Below, piece after piece: positions 54,022-64,000 of a stretch of DNA of 64,000 nt (position 1 is its first letter; every line of letters starts with the position of its first letter). This DNA comes from DATFVA01 sp963774455 (GTDB taxonomy: Bacteria; Bacteroidota; Ignavibacteria; Ignavibacteriales; Ignavibacteriaceae). A model generated the notes under the pieces. It had not been told where the DNA came from. It did no database searches and saw only the letters and a list, made by a program, of their open reading frames with translations. The stretch covers positions 620,001 through 684,000 of the forward strand of contig CAVZFD010000003.1 of NCBI GenBank assembly GCA_963774455.1, read 5' to 3'. The translations under genes were made by a program, and so were the position numbers.

Positions 54022-57000
54022 ATTAAAAATAAGATTCCAAATCTGTTTCGGGAGATAATAGGGGTCACTGCAGCTTCTGTGGTGATCTTTTACAGCTTAG
54101 TTAATCTCGGATTCTCTCCGGCAAAGGCTCAGGTGGATAATTCTATCTGGATCAATGCCTTATTCGATTATTATCATAAGCTGGATTCCCTCCCTCCATA
54201 CAATGATGATTCATCTGTAAATCAGAACGAAGATCAGCTTTCATCTGTTCCTCCCTCAAATGAACAACATGTTGATTCAATAAAAGTCTTAAATCCTCAG
54301 CTGGAATCTCTTGAGCAAAAACAGGAAAGTTATGCTTCACTTGGTGCGTCAGCATCTAATCTCTTTGCTGCCGTAACCGGATTTTTCCCGCCCGATTCTA
54401 CTGTCGGAAAGGATTCAGTGAAGACAGATTCATTAATGACCGATACTTTGGGTGTTGCTGTAGATACTATAAAAGTCGATTCAATGGCTATTGATTCGAC
54501 GGCGAGGCTGAAGTATTTTCATTATGAACGCAGGGATCAGCCTTATCTTACGCTTCAGCGGCATAATTCTTCACCCTTTATTGCTCAGCCGACAGCAAGA
54601 CAGCGGACAGTGAAGATCGACTCGACTGGGAAGTTTGTTGTAATTGAAGAAAAGACTGCAGGTCAGGAAACCAAAATTTTATTGAGAGTCCCTATTGAGG
54701 ATTATATTGAGGCGAAGTTGGCCCTTCATGAGAGGGAGTTGTGGGAAGATCTTGGATACCAGTATGAACTAAAGTCATCCAAAAAAGAACTCGGGGAATT
54801 GATTAAGAATATTACAGATTTTGAGATTCCGCTGCCTAAAGTGGGAGTGCTGAGTATTTTTGGTGAACCTAAAATAAGTCTTAAGATTGGCGGGGCAGTG
54901 GATATTCACGGCGCCTGGCGTAATGAGAATACCGAAGGAGTTACTGCATCCCGGTACGGAAATACCAGGAATGAGCCCGATTTTAAACAGCAGGTTCAGA
55001 TAACTGTTGCAGGAACAATAGGAGATAAGCTTCATATAAATGCCGACTGGAACACCGAACGAACATTCCAGTACGAAAACCAGCTGAAAATAAAATATGA
55101 AGGCTATGAGGATGAGATAATTCAGAGTATTGAGGCAGGAAACGTATCACTGCAGACTTCCCCTCTTGTGGGCGGAAGTGAAGCTCTATTCGGACTAAAA
55201 GCTAATTTTAAATTGGGTCCCCTCTCATTGACGACATTGGCCAGTCAAAAGAAAGGTGAAACTGAAGAAGTCTCGGTAAACAGCGGAACAACTTCCCAGG
55301 ATTTCAACCTGAGAGCGTACGATTATTCAATCAACCACTACTTCCTCGATACGGTATACGCAAGTGAGGATCCTAGTCTTAATTTATTTAATAATTATTA
55401 CGGCAAGCCGACGCCGATAGTTCGTACGGAATACCGTGTGGTGAACATCGAAGTCTGGAAATCAGTTAATGTGGTTACCTTCGATAGGACAAAACAGAGA
55501 AAAGGCAACGCTTATATAGACCTTTTTCCTGTTACTCAGGGACAGACTTACCCGGCAAACTACAGCGGTGATACAACTGCTATACCGGGACAGGTAGAAA
55601 CCGGCTGGTTCGAATTGCTGCAGCAGGATGTTGATTATGTTCTGCATCCCGAAACAGGGTATATCACGTTTAAAACCAACCTGCAGGATCAGGATATAAT
55701 AGCCGTTGCTTACCAGCAGCAAAGCGGTGATGTATATGGGGAATTCCTGAACTCAATAAATGTCGCAGATACTGCATCGCATATAGTGTTAAAGCTTGTT
55801 AAGCCTCAGAACCTTCAGCCTCAGTTTAAGAGAGCATGGAAACTCCAGCTGAAAAACATTTATCCCCTCGGCGGGAGGAATATCAAGGAGGAAGGCTTTG
55901 AATTTAATGTGGAATATGAAAAGGAGGGCCAGGAACCGGTAACCGACCTTGCTACACCTTCCGGAACAGTACGATTGTTGACAGCATTTGGACTCGATCT
56001 GCTTGATGCCAGTAAGAATTCAAATCCCGATAATAAGTTTGATTTCCGGGTCAACCTGACAATCTTACCGGAAACAGGAGAAGTTATCTTTCCGACGCTT
56101 AAACCCTTTGGTGCCGATCTTCCTGCAGGAATTCCGGATTCGTTGAAATACAATGACGTGTATGATACAACAAAAACATTTGCCCAGCAGAATAAAGTAA
56201 AGGATAAGTGGCTGCTGACGGGAAAGTATTCGGGGGAGGCTTCCTCTGTTTACCAGCTAGGGTTCAATGTGGTAGAAAATTCTGTCAGGGTATTATTAAA
56301 TGGAAGGGAACTGACACCCGGGAGCGACTATATTGTAGATTACAACATCGGTCAGCTTACAATCCGGAATGATGCTGCACTTGTTCCCGGCGCAGATCTG
56401 AAAATTACTTACGAGAAGAACGATCTTTTCCAGCTTGCTTCGAAAACGCTGCTGGGAGCCAGGGGACTCTTTGATTTTTCTGAGAAGACCAAATTAGGCT
56501 TTTCATTGCTGAATCTTAACCAGCAGACACTCAGTGATAAGGTCAGAATCGGTGAGGAGCCCCTCAGCAATACCATATATGGTGTGGATGCTACCACCGG
56601 AGTAGACCTGCCGATTATTACGAAAGCACTTGATAATATTATCTCTACAAGGGAAATGTCATCAGTCAATGTAAGCGGAGAATATGCTTATATCAATCCT
56701 GATCCCAACACTAAAAAGAGTACCATTGCTTCTGACCAGGGGAACAGCATTGCATATATAGATGATTTTGAAGGTGCTAAAAGAACCATTCCTTTGGGTG
56801 TGTCTTATACAGGATGGAAGGATCTGAGTCCCCCTGACTCTCTTCCCGGACTATCAGGACTTACCCCGAAACAGTTAATGGATTATAAAGGAAAAAGTAT
56901 TTGGTATACCGTAACCCCATCTGATGTTAACGTAAAGCAGATATGGCCGAACAAATCAGTGGCAAAAGCTGATCAGCAGGTAACCGTAATGGATTACGTC

Positions 57001-60000
57001 TTTCTGCCGGATACACCCGGAACGTTCAACTATAACCCGCAGCTTGGTAACAGGGCGCAAAACTGGGGCGGGATCATGAAACTTCTTTCTTCAACAGCGA
57101 ATAACCTCGTCGAAGAAAATATCGAGTTTGTTGAGTTTTGGGCAAGAATTGATGAAGCGCCTCCAGGCTCTAAAGTTTATCTCGACCTTGGAAGGATAAG
57201 TGAAGATGTAATTCCTAACAGGATTCTCAACACTGAAGACAGACCCCCGGAAAACGATCTGATTGATCAGGGTGAGGATGTGGGTCTCGACGGATGGACA
57301 GATGCACAGGAAAGAACCAACACCGGAAGTACCAAAGGAGATCCCAGCGGTGATAATTTCTCTTTTACAAAAACCGGAAGCCTCAACTGGCAGGATTATT
57401 TCAATATCAACGGTACTGAAGGTAATGCCGTACTGACGGATATCGGAAGATTTCCAGATACGGAAGACCTTAATAAAAACGGAAACCTCGATCTTGCGAA
57501 CAGTTATTTCAGATATGAGATACCGCTGGATACTAACAAAAACACCAACCGGTTTATAGCCGGCGGCGGAGATAATGACGGCTGGTTCCTCTACAGGGTG
57601 CCATTGAGAGATTTTCAGCGGGAAATAGGTAATCCCTCTCTTACGGATGTTGAATACATAAGGTTTTTTATATCTGGTGCAGATACTACTGTCCATTTAC
57701 GTATAACTGAATTCAACCTGACAGGCAGCCAGTGGCAGAAGGTTCTGCCCGAGGATACCACAATGTCTATTTCCGTAATAAACATTGAAGATAATCCCGG
57801 GTATACATCACCTCCTGGGGTTTTTCAGGAAAGAGACAGAACGAGACCGGATGAACAGATCTACCGTAATGAGCAATCATTAAACCTGATTCTTAAAGAT
57901 CTGGCCGACGGCCAGTCGAGACAGGCTGTAAAATATTTGTTCAGACCACTGGATGTATTTAACTACAAACAGATGAAATTGTTTATTCATGGAGATGAAA
58001 ATACCGGACCGGGATCAGTATCTGATACTTCTGGGGGAAGTTATTCAGCCGAGGTATATTTCAGATTCGGCGGTGACACAAACAATTTCTATGAATACCG
58101 GCAGCCCGTAAGACCGGGTTGGAATGAGATATCAATTAACTTTAGTGAGCTGACTGCAATAAAGCAGGCAAGAAACGATTCCTCCGTAAACAGGCTTGTA
58201 GAAAAACCGGTGCCGGGTAAGGAAGGTCATTTATATGGTGTAAAAGGAAATCCCACCCTTACGTCAGTTAAATTTTTGCTGGTCGGTATCTATAATCCTA
58301 AAGAACCGCCGGGCAGGCATATTACGCCGGGGACAACCGGACCACTTCTGCTGCCGCAGGCTTTATCCGGGGAAATATGGGTTAACGAGCTCAGGGTTGT
58401 GGGCGCGGATGATTCACCAGGATGGGCATATAGTTTCTCATCATCCATTAAGTTAGCAGATCTTATGACTGTTAACTTTAATATAAGCCAGACAAACCCT
58501 TATTTCCATAAGTTGTCAGACAGGTTCGGATCAAGGATTGAATCGAAAAACTGGGGCGTGTCTGCTGATGTGAATATCCTTAAGCTGCTGCCTGTAAACC
58601 TTCCTGAGAGTAACCTGAGATTGAATTATTCTCATACGGAAACTGTCGGTAAACCTCTTTACCTTCCGGGAACGGATATTAAGGTTGATGAGGCTGCCAG
58701 GCAGATCGAATCATTGCGGCAGGATACAACTGTTGTATCTAGCAAAACACCGGGACAGATCATTTCGGAGTCGCAGACAATCAGCACATCCGATTCATGG
58801 TCGGCTTCCAACATTAAAATAAAGGTTCCCACATCTCAATGGTATATCAGGGACACATTCAACGCCCTTTCATTCGGATTTAATTTTAATAAAACTTTCA
58901 GCAGAAGTCCTACCGTATTTTCAAACAACGGGTGGGTGTGGAATGCAACTTTGAATTACGCCCTGAATTTAAGTCCCAATTACTATTTCTATCCTGAGGA
59001 GATCCCTGTTATAGGCTCAGTTGTAGCTCTGTTTTCTGACTACAAGGATGTAAAGGTCTTTTACACTCCACAAAGTTTTTCATTTAACGCTACCGCAAGG
59101 CGGCAGAGAAATACAAACATTACCCGTTCACAGACGAGTGCGCCTTCCCAGGAAATTGTTTCCAGGGATTTTGGAACAACGAGGGGGTTCAACTTTAACT
59201 GGAAGCTGACTGAGGGCGGATTCCTGAACCTGGCCACAAGTTACAATGTTAATATAACATCATCACTTGCTTACCTTGAGACAGATGGAACTGACAGACA
59301 GCGGCCGGAAAACCAGATCTGGAAAGATATTTTCTCGGGGGTACTCTTCGGCAAAGATTACAGATATACTCAGAGCTTCGATTTAAAATCAAATCCCAAA
59401 CTTCCTACGGTATGGGATATAAACCGTTTCTTCCAGATAACCGCCGGATACAATGTGGGTTATAACTGGAATTTTGATTTCCGCCAGGATACGGTGGGTA
59501 GAAGTGCTGGTTTCGCGAGCCGGCTGCAGGCGGGACTTACATTACGTCTGAAAGCTCTTACGGATCCTCTGTTCGCTGAAAAGACTGAGGCACCGGTACG
59601 CGGTCAGGAACAGCGAGGCAGCGGTGATCGGGGAAGGAGGAGTCTGGAAAACCGTGGAAGAAATCTTGAAGGCGGTCAGAAGGAAAATGCCGACACTACG
59701 AAGCAGACGGAAGAACTACCTGAGGGTACAGATACAACAGATCAGCAGCCCCGCAAACCCGCACTTACCAGGGCTCTCGGTTTCCTCAAAAGTGTGGCAA
59801 AGAGTATCTTCTTTGATTATGAAACAATCGCGTTCAACTATTCTCTCGATAACAGCGTGTCCAAATCCGGTATACTGGGTGAGGGAACAGGCTTTAATAA
59901 CTTCTGGGGAATTAACTACTCCTACACAAAAGGTCCTTCCCGGGCTTTTATGCTGGGAATTAGCAGTGATGCTGGCAAACGCGCTCCCAACGCGAACCTG

Positions 60001-61014
60001 CAGGACGTGTTTTCACAAAAGAATAATCTTGATTTCAGAACGTCAAGACCTTTGTGGGAAGGCGCAAAACTTGATATAAACTGGAAAGTCGGCTGGTCTA
60101 TTAATAAAAATACCACGATAAGAACAGATGAATTCGGAAATGCAAGTATTGATAACATCACAGAGACCGGAACCATTGAAAGGTCGTTCTTATCCTTACC
60201 TCCATCACTTTTTCTAAGCGTTTTTGGCAATGGAATAAAAAAGGTAAATGAATTATATAATCCTGATGACCCCAATCCTGCACAGAATTTATCAAATGCT
60301 TTTCTGAAAGGATTTGAAACTCTTCCGCTTCTTGCTAAACTCAGCTTTCTGAAGGATGCGGAAAAATATATCCCCAGACCTAACTGGCACCTTACATGGG
60401 ATGGCCTTGAAAATTTTCTTTTCTTTAAGTCATTTGCGAAGAAGGTCTCTCTTGAACATGCATACAGTTCAACATATACCGAGGGAACGAAGCTGAATCC
60501 TGACGGTGTGCAGGAAATACTCACGCAGCGAATTGAATATGGATTTGCTCCTATTGCCGGACTGAATATGACTTTTAACGATATGTGGGGCGGGAATCTG
60601 ATAGGCAGTATTAAGTACGGAACAAGAACCATTTATGATCTTGGACTGACAACCAAAAACATTTCCGAAACGTTCTCGAAGGATATCGGAGTTACCGCGG
60701 GATTTTCTAAATCAGGATTTGAACTGCCGTTATTCGGTATTTCACTTAAGAACGATATCGAATTCAGTCTTTCCTACACCAGCTCGAAGAACTCGGTGGT
60801 ACGTTATGATATGCAGAACTTTACAGAGGAAGGAACTCCCCAGGATGGAACTATCAGAACCACGCTTGAACCGAGGATAAAATATACTATCAGTTCTAAA
60901 GTCACTCTCTCAATATTTTACAGAAGAACTGCAGTTGAGCCGGAAGGAGCAGCAAGAATTCCTCCCACAACCACGAATGAGGCCGGTCTGGATGTCCATA
61001 TTGCAATCCAGTAA
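54022..61014 (+). CDS. sprA: SprA/Sov-type giant outer-membrane protein, T9SS translocon
   Basis: About 2330 residues, one of the largest single-chain barrels known; SprA forms the T9SS export pore. The frame has GTG at 54079, but going 19 codons further up to ATT 54022 gives KNKIPNLFREIIGVTAASVV before IFYSLVNLGFSPAKAQ, a complete signal peptide with basic start. No ATG, GTG or TTG lies between the upstream stop and 54079. Motifs: YAYINPDPN, DDFEGAKRTIPLGVSYTGW, FLPDTPGTFNYNP, EFWARID, FGMxLNWNP-like barrel region, and an Arg/Gly/Glu-rich linker at about 1855-1900. The C-terminus ends in LDVHIAIQ. It is followed by porX, so this is a T9SS gene neighbourhood. Confidence 0.92.
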   Translation: MKNKIPNLFREIIGVTAASVVIFYSLVNLGFSPAKAQVDNSIWINALFDYYHKLDSLPPYNDDSSVNQNEDQLSSVPPSNEQHVDSIKVLNPQLESLEQKQESYASLGASASNLFAAVTGFFPPDSTVGKDSVKTDSLMTDTLGVAVDTIKVDSMAIDSTARLKYFHYERRDQPYLTLQRHNSSPFIAQPTARQRTVKIDSTGKFVVIEEKTAGQETKILLRVPIEDYIEAKLALHERELWEDLGYQYELKSSKKELGELIKNITDFEIPLPKVGVLSIFGEPKISLKIGGAVDIHGAWRNENTEGVTASRYGNTRNEPDFKQQVQITVAGTIGDKLHINADWNTERTFQYENQLKIKYEGYEDEIIQSIEAGNVSLQTSPLVGGSEALFGLKANFKLGPLSLTTLASQKKGETEEVSVNSGTTSQDFNLRAYDYSINHYFLDTVYASEDPSLNLFNNYYGKPTPIVRTEYRVVNIEVWKSVNVVTFDRTKQRKGNAYIDLFPVTQGQTYPANYSGDTTAIPGQVETGWFELLQQDVDYVLHPETGYITFKTNLQDQDIIAVAYQQQSGDVYGEFLNSINVADTASHIVLKLVKPQNLQPQFKRAWKLQLKNIYPLGGRNIKEEGFEFNVEYEKEGQEPVTDLATPSGTVRLLTAFGLDLLDASKNSNPDNKFDFRVNLTILPETGEVIFPTLKPFGADLPAGIPDSLKYNDVYDTTKTFAQQNKVKDKWLLTGKYSGEASSVYQLGFNVVENSVRVLLNGRELTPGSDYIVDYNIGQLTIRNDAALVPGADLKITYEKNDLFQLASKTLLGARGLFDFSEKTKLGFSLLNLNQQTLSDKVRIGEEPLSNTIYGVDATTGVDLPIITKALDNIISTREMSSVNVSGEYAYINPDPNTKKSTIASDQGNSIAYIDDFEGAKRTIPLGVSYTGWKDLSPPDSLPGLSGLTPKQLMDYKGKSIWYTVTPSDVNVKQIWPNKSVAKADQQVTVMDYVFLPDTPGTFNYNPQLGNRAQNWGGIMKLLSSTANNLVEENIEFVEFWARIDEAPPGSKVYLDLGRISEDVIPNRILNTEDRPPENDLIDQGEDVGLDGWTDAQERTNTGSTKGDPSGDNFSFTKTGSLNWQDYFNINGTEGNAVLTDIGRFPDTEDLNKNGNLDLANSYFRYEIPLDTNKNTNRFIAGGGDNDGWFLYRVPLRDFQREIGNPSLTDVEYIRFFISGADTTVHLRITEFNLTGSQWQKVLPEDTTMSISVINIEDNPGYTSPPGVFQERDRTRPDEQIYRNEQSLNLILKDLADGQSRQAVKYLFRPLDVFNYKQMKLFIHGDENTGPGSVSDTSGGSYSAEVYFRFGGDTNNFYEYRQPVRPGWNEISINFSELTAIKQARNDSSVNRLVEKPVPGKEGHLYGVKGNPTLTSVKFLLVGIYNPKEPPGRHITPGTTGPLLLPQALSGEIWVNELRVVGADDSPGWAYSFSSSIKLADLMTVNFNISQTNPYFHKLSDRFGSRIESKNWGVSADVNILKLLPVNLPESNLRLNYSHTETVGKPLYLPGTDIKVDEAARQIESLRQDTTVVSSKTPGQIISESQTISTSDSWSASNIKIKVPTSQWYIRDTFNALSFGFNFNKTFSRSPTVFSNNGWVWNATLNYALNLSPNYYFYPEEIPVIGSVVALFSDYKDVKVFYTPQSFSFNATARRQRNTNITRSQTSAPSQEIVSRDFGTTRGFNFNWKLTEGGFLNLATSYNVNITSSLAYLETDGTDRQRPENQIWKDIFSGVLFGKDYRYTQSFDLKSNPKLPTVWDINRFFQITAGYNVGYNWNFDFRQDTVGRSAGFASRLQAGLTLRLKALTDPLFAEKTEAPVRGQEQRGSGDRGRRSLENRGRNLEGGQKENADTTKQTEELPEGTDTTDQQPRKPALTRALGFLKSVAKSIFFDYETIAFNYSLDNSVSKSGILGEGTGFNNFWGINYSYTKGPSRAFMLGISSDAGKRAPNANLQDVFSQKNNLDFRTSRPLWEGAKLDINWKVGWSINKNTTIRTDEFGNASIDNITETGTIERSFLSLPPSLFLSVFGNGIKKVNELYNPDDPNPAQNLSNAFLKGFETLPLLAKLSFLKDAEKYIPRPNWHLTWDGLENFLFFKSFAKKVSLEHAYSSTYTEGTKLNPDGVQEILTQRIEYGFAPIAGLNMTFNDMWGGNLIGSIKYGTRTIYDLGLTTKNISETFSKDIGVTAGFSKSGFELPLFGISLKNDIEFSLSYTSSKNSVVRYDMQNFTEEGTPQDGTIRTTLEPRIKYTISSKVTLSIFYRRTAVEPEGAARIPPTTTNEAGLDVHIAIQ

Positions 61015-61109
61015 TACTATTGTTTGACTATTTGGTTACAAATTCTGACAGGATTCTTTATTAACTTATTACATGTTGATTTTTGAAGAAGTAAAACCAA
61101 AGGAAAATA

Positions 61110-62679
61110 ATGGCTAATAAAAAGATTTTGTGGGTTGATGATGAGATAGAACTATTAAGATCGCATATCATTTTCCTGTCTGAAAAGGGCTATGATATCG
61201 ATACTGTTACAAATGGCGAAGATGCATTATCTCATGTCAGGCAAGAACCATACGATCTTATATTCCTTGATGAGATGATGCCCGGAATGGGCGGTCTTGA
61301 GGTGCTGGGTCAGATTAAGGAAATCAATCCTAACATACCTGTGGTGATGGTTACTAAAAGTGAAGAAGAAACTTTGATGGATGATGCCATAGGCGGTAAG
61401 ATAACGGATTACCTTACCAAACCTGTAAATCCCAGCCAGATGTTTCTTGTATGTAAAAAAATACTGGAGGGTAAAAGGATTACCGGGCAGGCTGCGGCTA
61501 AAGACTACTTGCAGGACTTCAATGAAATATCACGCGCCTTAATGAATAATCTGGATTTCGGGGAATGGATTGATATCTATCTGAAAATAGTGAACTGGGA
61601 TGTTGAGTTGGATACACATTCCGGAATGGGATTACGGCAGTCACTAAATGACCAGAAAAAAGAGGCAAATAAAGAATTCTCACGTTTTGTTGAGAAAAAC
61701 TATATCACCTGGGTAAATAATCCCGGCGATAATTACACACCCACTTTGACCACTGAAATAGTTGAAAAGTATATTCTGGATGAGGTAAAAAACGGTAAGA
61801 ATTCGGTTTTCTTTTTTGTGCTTGATTGTTTGAGGCTTGACCAATGGCTTGTAATGGAAAAGCACTTACAGGAACTGTTTAAGATAAAAAGAGATTATTA
61901 CTATGCGATTCTTCCTACTGCAACTCCTTATGCACGAAATTCTTTATTCAGCGGATTGTTTCCTTCAGAGATAGAAAAGTATTATCCTCAGCTCTGGCAG
62001 TCCGGTGACGATGATGAACGCAGTATGAATAAATATGAGAAGGAACTTCTACAGCTGCTTCTCGACAGGAAAAAAATTAAACTCAGAAATGAACTTAAGT
62101 ACATTAAGATTATCGATCCTGAAGTAGGCAGGAACTTCGAACAGAATATACATTCATATCAAAGCAGCCACCTGACAGCAGTTGTGGTTAACTTTCTTGA
62201 TATGATTGCCCACGGGCGGTCGGATTCTGATATTCTGAAAGAGATCGCTCCCGATGAACCAGCTTACAGATCTCTGACAAATACATGGTTTACTCATTCG
62301 TCTCTTGCTGTCAACTTTCAGAACCCTTGCGACCATGAAAAATGTTAAAGTAATTGTAACTACGGATCATGGAAGCATCAGGTCATTGAGAGGGGCCAAG
62401 GTACTTGGCGACAGGGAAGCTTCCACCAACCTGAGATTCAAGTACGGCAGGAATCTGAAAGTGGATGATAAGAATGCTATCTACATCAAAAATCCCCAGG
62501 AATATAAGCTGCCGAAACGCGGTGTTACAATAAATTATATTATTGCCAAGGAAGACTATTATTTTGTATACCCGACAGATTACCACAAATATCTTACTTA
62601 TTACAAAGATACATTTCAGCACGGCGGAATTTCAATGGAGGAAATGATTCTCCCTGTAATAACAATGGAACCTAAGTAA
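61110..62679 (+). pseudogene. porX: PorX-type response regulator with PglZ domain, split by a +1 frameshift
   Basis: The first frame (61110-62348) has a receiver domain with the phospho-acceptor Asp54 (DLIFLDEMMPGMGG) and Lys in LTKPVN, a helical linker, then most of a PglZ alkaline-phosphatase-like domain (FFFVLDCLRLDQW, TATPYARNSLFSG). The reading frame breaks at about 62304: one extra C after TCT at 62301-62303, and the remaining domain continues from 62305 to 62679 (LLSTFRTLATMKNVKVIVTTDHGSI, GGISMEEMILPV). The joined protein is about 522 residues, as expected for PorX (about 518). PorX switches on T9SS genes. This may be an assembly error, a mutation, or recoding. It lies directly after sprA. 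Confidence 0.85.
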
Positions 62680-62681
62680 CA

Positions 62682-63107
62682 GTGATTGAAAAACAGGTAC
62701 TCGTTAATTCAGAAGAGGAAACAAAAAAACTGGCGCAGGAATATGCCGCAGGGTTAGGCCCCGGAGATATTGTTATTTTGAAGGGGAACCTTGGTGCCGG
62801 AAAGACATTTTTTATTCGTGAGGCTGTTAAGTTTTTCAGAGTGACGGCGGTTAGCAGTCCTACCTTTGCCCTCGTGAATGAATATGAAGGAAATACGAAG
62901 ATATACCATTTTGATTTTTACAGGATAAACAGGTTAGAGGAACTGTACGATATAGGTTTTGAGGATTACCTTAACGACGAAGAAGCCATTATATTTATAG
63001 AATGGGGAAATCTCTTTCCTGAAATACTTCCACGGAAACGAAAGGAAATCGATATTGGTGCTGGTGAAGAACAACAGAGAACATTTGAATTCAGGGAATA
63101 TGAATAA
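62682..63107 (+). CDS. tsaE: tRNA threonylcarbamoyladenosine biosynthesis ATPase
   Basis: 141 residues from GTG 62682. The Walker A loop is KGNLGAGKTFF (about 36-46), and the TsaE signatures VSSPTFALVNEY and HFDFYRI, then FIEWGNLFPEILP follow. It is the ATPase of the TsaBDE complex, which places t6A37 on tRNAs reading ANN codons. It starts 2 bp after porX and its end overlaps tsaB by 8 bp. Confidence 0.95.
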   Translation: MIEKQVLVNSEEETKKLAQEYAAGLGPGDIVILKGNLGAGKTFFIREAVKFFRVTAVSSPTFALVNEYEGNTKIYHFDFYRINRLEELYDIGFEDYLNDEEAIIFIEWGNLFPEILPRKRKEIDIGAGEEQQRTFEFREYE

Positions 63108-63771
63108 AAGATATCCCATACTTGCAATCGAAACCTCCTCCCGTCTCTGCGGCGCATGTCTTTATTTTAGTGAAGATAAATTTTTTCAGAACATCGTAAA
63201 CTATAAAAATATTCATGCAGAAAAACTGATTGAGATCGTGGATTCAGTCCTGCACGCAGGCGGGATTGAACCAGCAGGACTTGCAGCTGTGGCTATCTCG
63301 AACGGGCCGGGTTCGTTTACCGGGCTAAGGATCGGTATGTCGGCTGCTAAAGGAATTGCCTTCGGAGCATCTCTTCCCCTTATCCAGGTTCCCACGTTTG
63401 AAGCCCTGGCGCTGCAGATTTCCCGCTTTTTGCCCGAAAATACTGTTTTCATCATTGCAAATAAGGTAAATGCAGACGAGGTATATTTTGCAAAGTTTCA
63501 AATTATTGGTAATAATTATATATTTGTGGAAAACCTGGGGATTTTGGAATATGATGAGTTTTTACGCAAATCCCGGGATGTTATTACTTTCGGCAACGCC
63601 GTAAAAAAAAACGATGAAGAGATAATTTACCGGAATGATATATTTGCACCTCAGCCGGATTATGTTGCCCGCTGGGCATTGGAATCCGGAGAGAGCAAAA
63701 CCGAAAAAGAGATAGACTATATCGAACCACACTATTTAAAAAATTTTACAATAAAGGTGAGCATAAAATGA
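63100..63771 (+). CDS. tsaB: tRNA threonylcarbamoyladenosine biosynthesis protein
   Basis: 223 residues from ATG 63100, chosen because MNKRYPILAIETSS is the standard TsaB opening; an upstream GTG (63055) would lie deep in tsaE. Motifs: LAIETSSRLCGACLY, HAEKLIEIVDSVLHAGG, ISNGPGSFTGLRIGMSAAKGIAF and PQPDYVARWALE. It is the structural partner of TsaD in t6A synthesis. The tsaE/tsaB overlap (8 bp) shows translational coupling. Confidence 0.95.
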   Translation: MNKRYPILAIETSSRLCGACLYFSEDKFFQNIVNYKNIHAEKLIEIVDSVLHAGGIEPAGLAAVAISNGPGSFTGLRIGMSAAKGIAFGASLPLIQVPTFEALALQISRFLPENTVFIIANKVNADEVYFAKFQIIGNNYIFVENLGILEYDEFLRKSRDVITFGNAVKKNDEEIIYRNDIFAPQPDYVARWALESGESKTEKEIDYIEPHYLKNFTIKVSIK

Positions 63772-64000
63772 TTAAGCAAATTTTCGCATTCGTTCTTCTT
63801 GTATCTGCCGTCAGCCTTGCACAAATGTTTCCGCCTAAAGTTGCCTCTCAGCTGATGGAATATGACTGGGGCGAGGTTCCTCGCGGTGATCATGTGAAGT
63901 ATGATTTCGTTGTTTCAAATGTAGGTGGTGATCTCCTGAAAATTAAAGATGTCAGGGCTTCCTGCGGGTGTACTGCTGCAAAACCTGAGAAATCAGATCT
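63768..64000 (+). CDS. DUF1573 domain protein (5' part only)
   Basis: Starts at ATG 63768, overlapping the tsaB stop by 4 bp, and runs off the window after 77 codons. Signal peptide: FAFVLLVSAVSLAQ. The following MEYDWGEVPRGDHVKYDFVVSNVGGDLLKIKDVRASCGCTAAKPEKSD is the DUF1573 signature, with the CGC motif. Such proteins are periplasmic, immunoglobulin-like and of unknown function. Confidence 0.85.
   Translation, partial: MIKQIFAFVLLVSAVSLAQMFPPKVASQLMEYDWGEVPRGDHVKYDFVVSNVGGDLLKIKDVRASCGCTAAKPEKSD

Noticed and set aside
62290..62350. Programmed +1 frameshift in porX
   Set aside because: No known slippery codon or stop context like that of prfB at the junction; kept only as one option next to error or mutation.

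Overview
The window reads as chromosomal DNA from a member of the Ignavibacteria / Bacteroidetes-Chlorobi side of the tree. The evidence is secreted proteins ending in a type IX secretion (T9SS) C-terminal domain with the NYPNPFNP motif, T9SS machinery (a PorV-like barrel, the giant SprA translocon protein, a PorX-type response regulator with a PglZ domain), a TonB-dependent receptor with a carboxypeptidase-regulatory plug extension, and a divergent membrane pyrophosphatase. Family placement is by eye; no database search was possible.

Layout. 1-2.3 kb: 3'-truncated hybrid histidine kinase (minus). 2.8-6.9 kb: small channel-like membrane protein, then an mgtA Mg2+ P-type ATPase preceded by a short proline/acid-rich leader peptide with two competing hairpins, and followed 2 bp later by a PTS EIIA-like protein. 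7.3-12.3 kb: NTF2-like lipoprotein, SDR epimerase, an ArsR-SRPBCC-DoxX operon with twin operators, and a SulP anion transporter. 12.4-15.8 kb: a truncated ECF sigma gene abutting a TrmB regulator and its secreted Asp-box propeller protein. 16.0-17.7 kb: DUF4256 gene, then a repeat-rich stretch (MITE-like element, 75-bp hairpin repeats, a LacI-type promoter/operator).

17.7-48.0 kb is one large carbohydrate locus, all on the plus strand: LacI regulator, GH94 phosphorylase, CBM9-like T9SS protein, TonB receptor, large secreted protein, PorV-like protein, SurA-like foldase, two GH144-type glucanases, GH3, a discoidin plus six-hairpin enzyme, an esterase, a frameshifted GH2, and an ABC importer (binding lipoprotein plus two permeases, no ATPase). 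GH144 endo-beta-1,2-glucanase, GH94 phosphorylase, GH3 and ABC importer together suggest use of beta-1,2-glucans: secreted cleavage, outer-membrane uptake, periplasmic trimming, import, then phosphorolysis in the cytoplasm. The substrate is an inference. An inverted pair of about 160-bp MITE-like elements (16.6 and 34.7 kb) brackets the first half.

48.3-53.1 kb: M48 metalloprotease lipoprotein, small periplasmic protein, DUF6064 membrane protein, H+-type pyrophosphatase, with fossils of a histidine kinase and of a formate/nitrite-type transporter nearby. 54.0-64.0 kb: sprA (apparently with an ATT start), porX (with a +1 frameshift), tsaE, tsaB and the beginning of a DUF1573 gene. No rRNA, tRNA or CRISPR array was seen.
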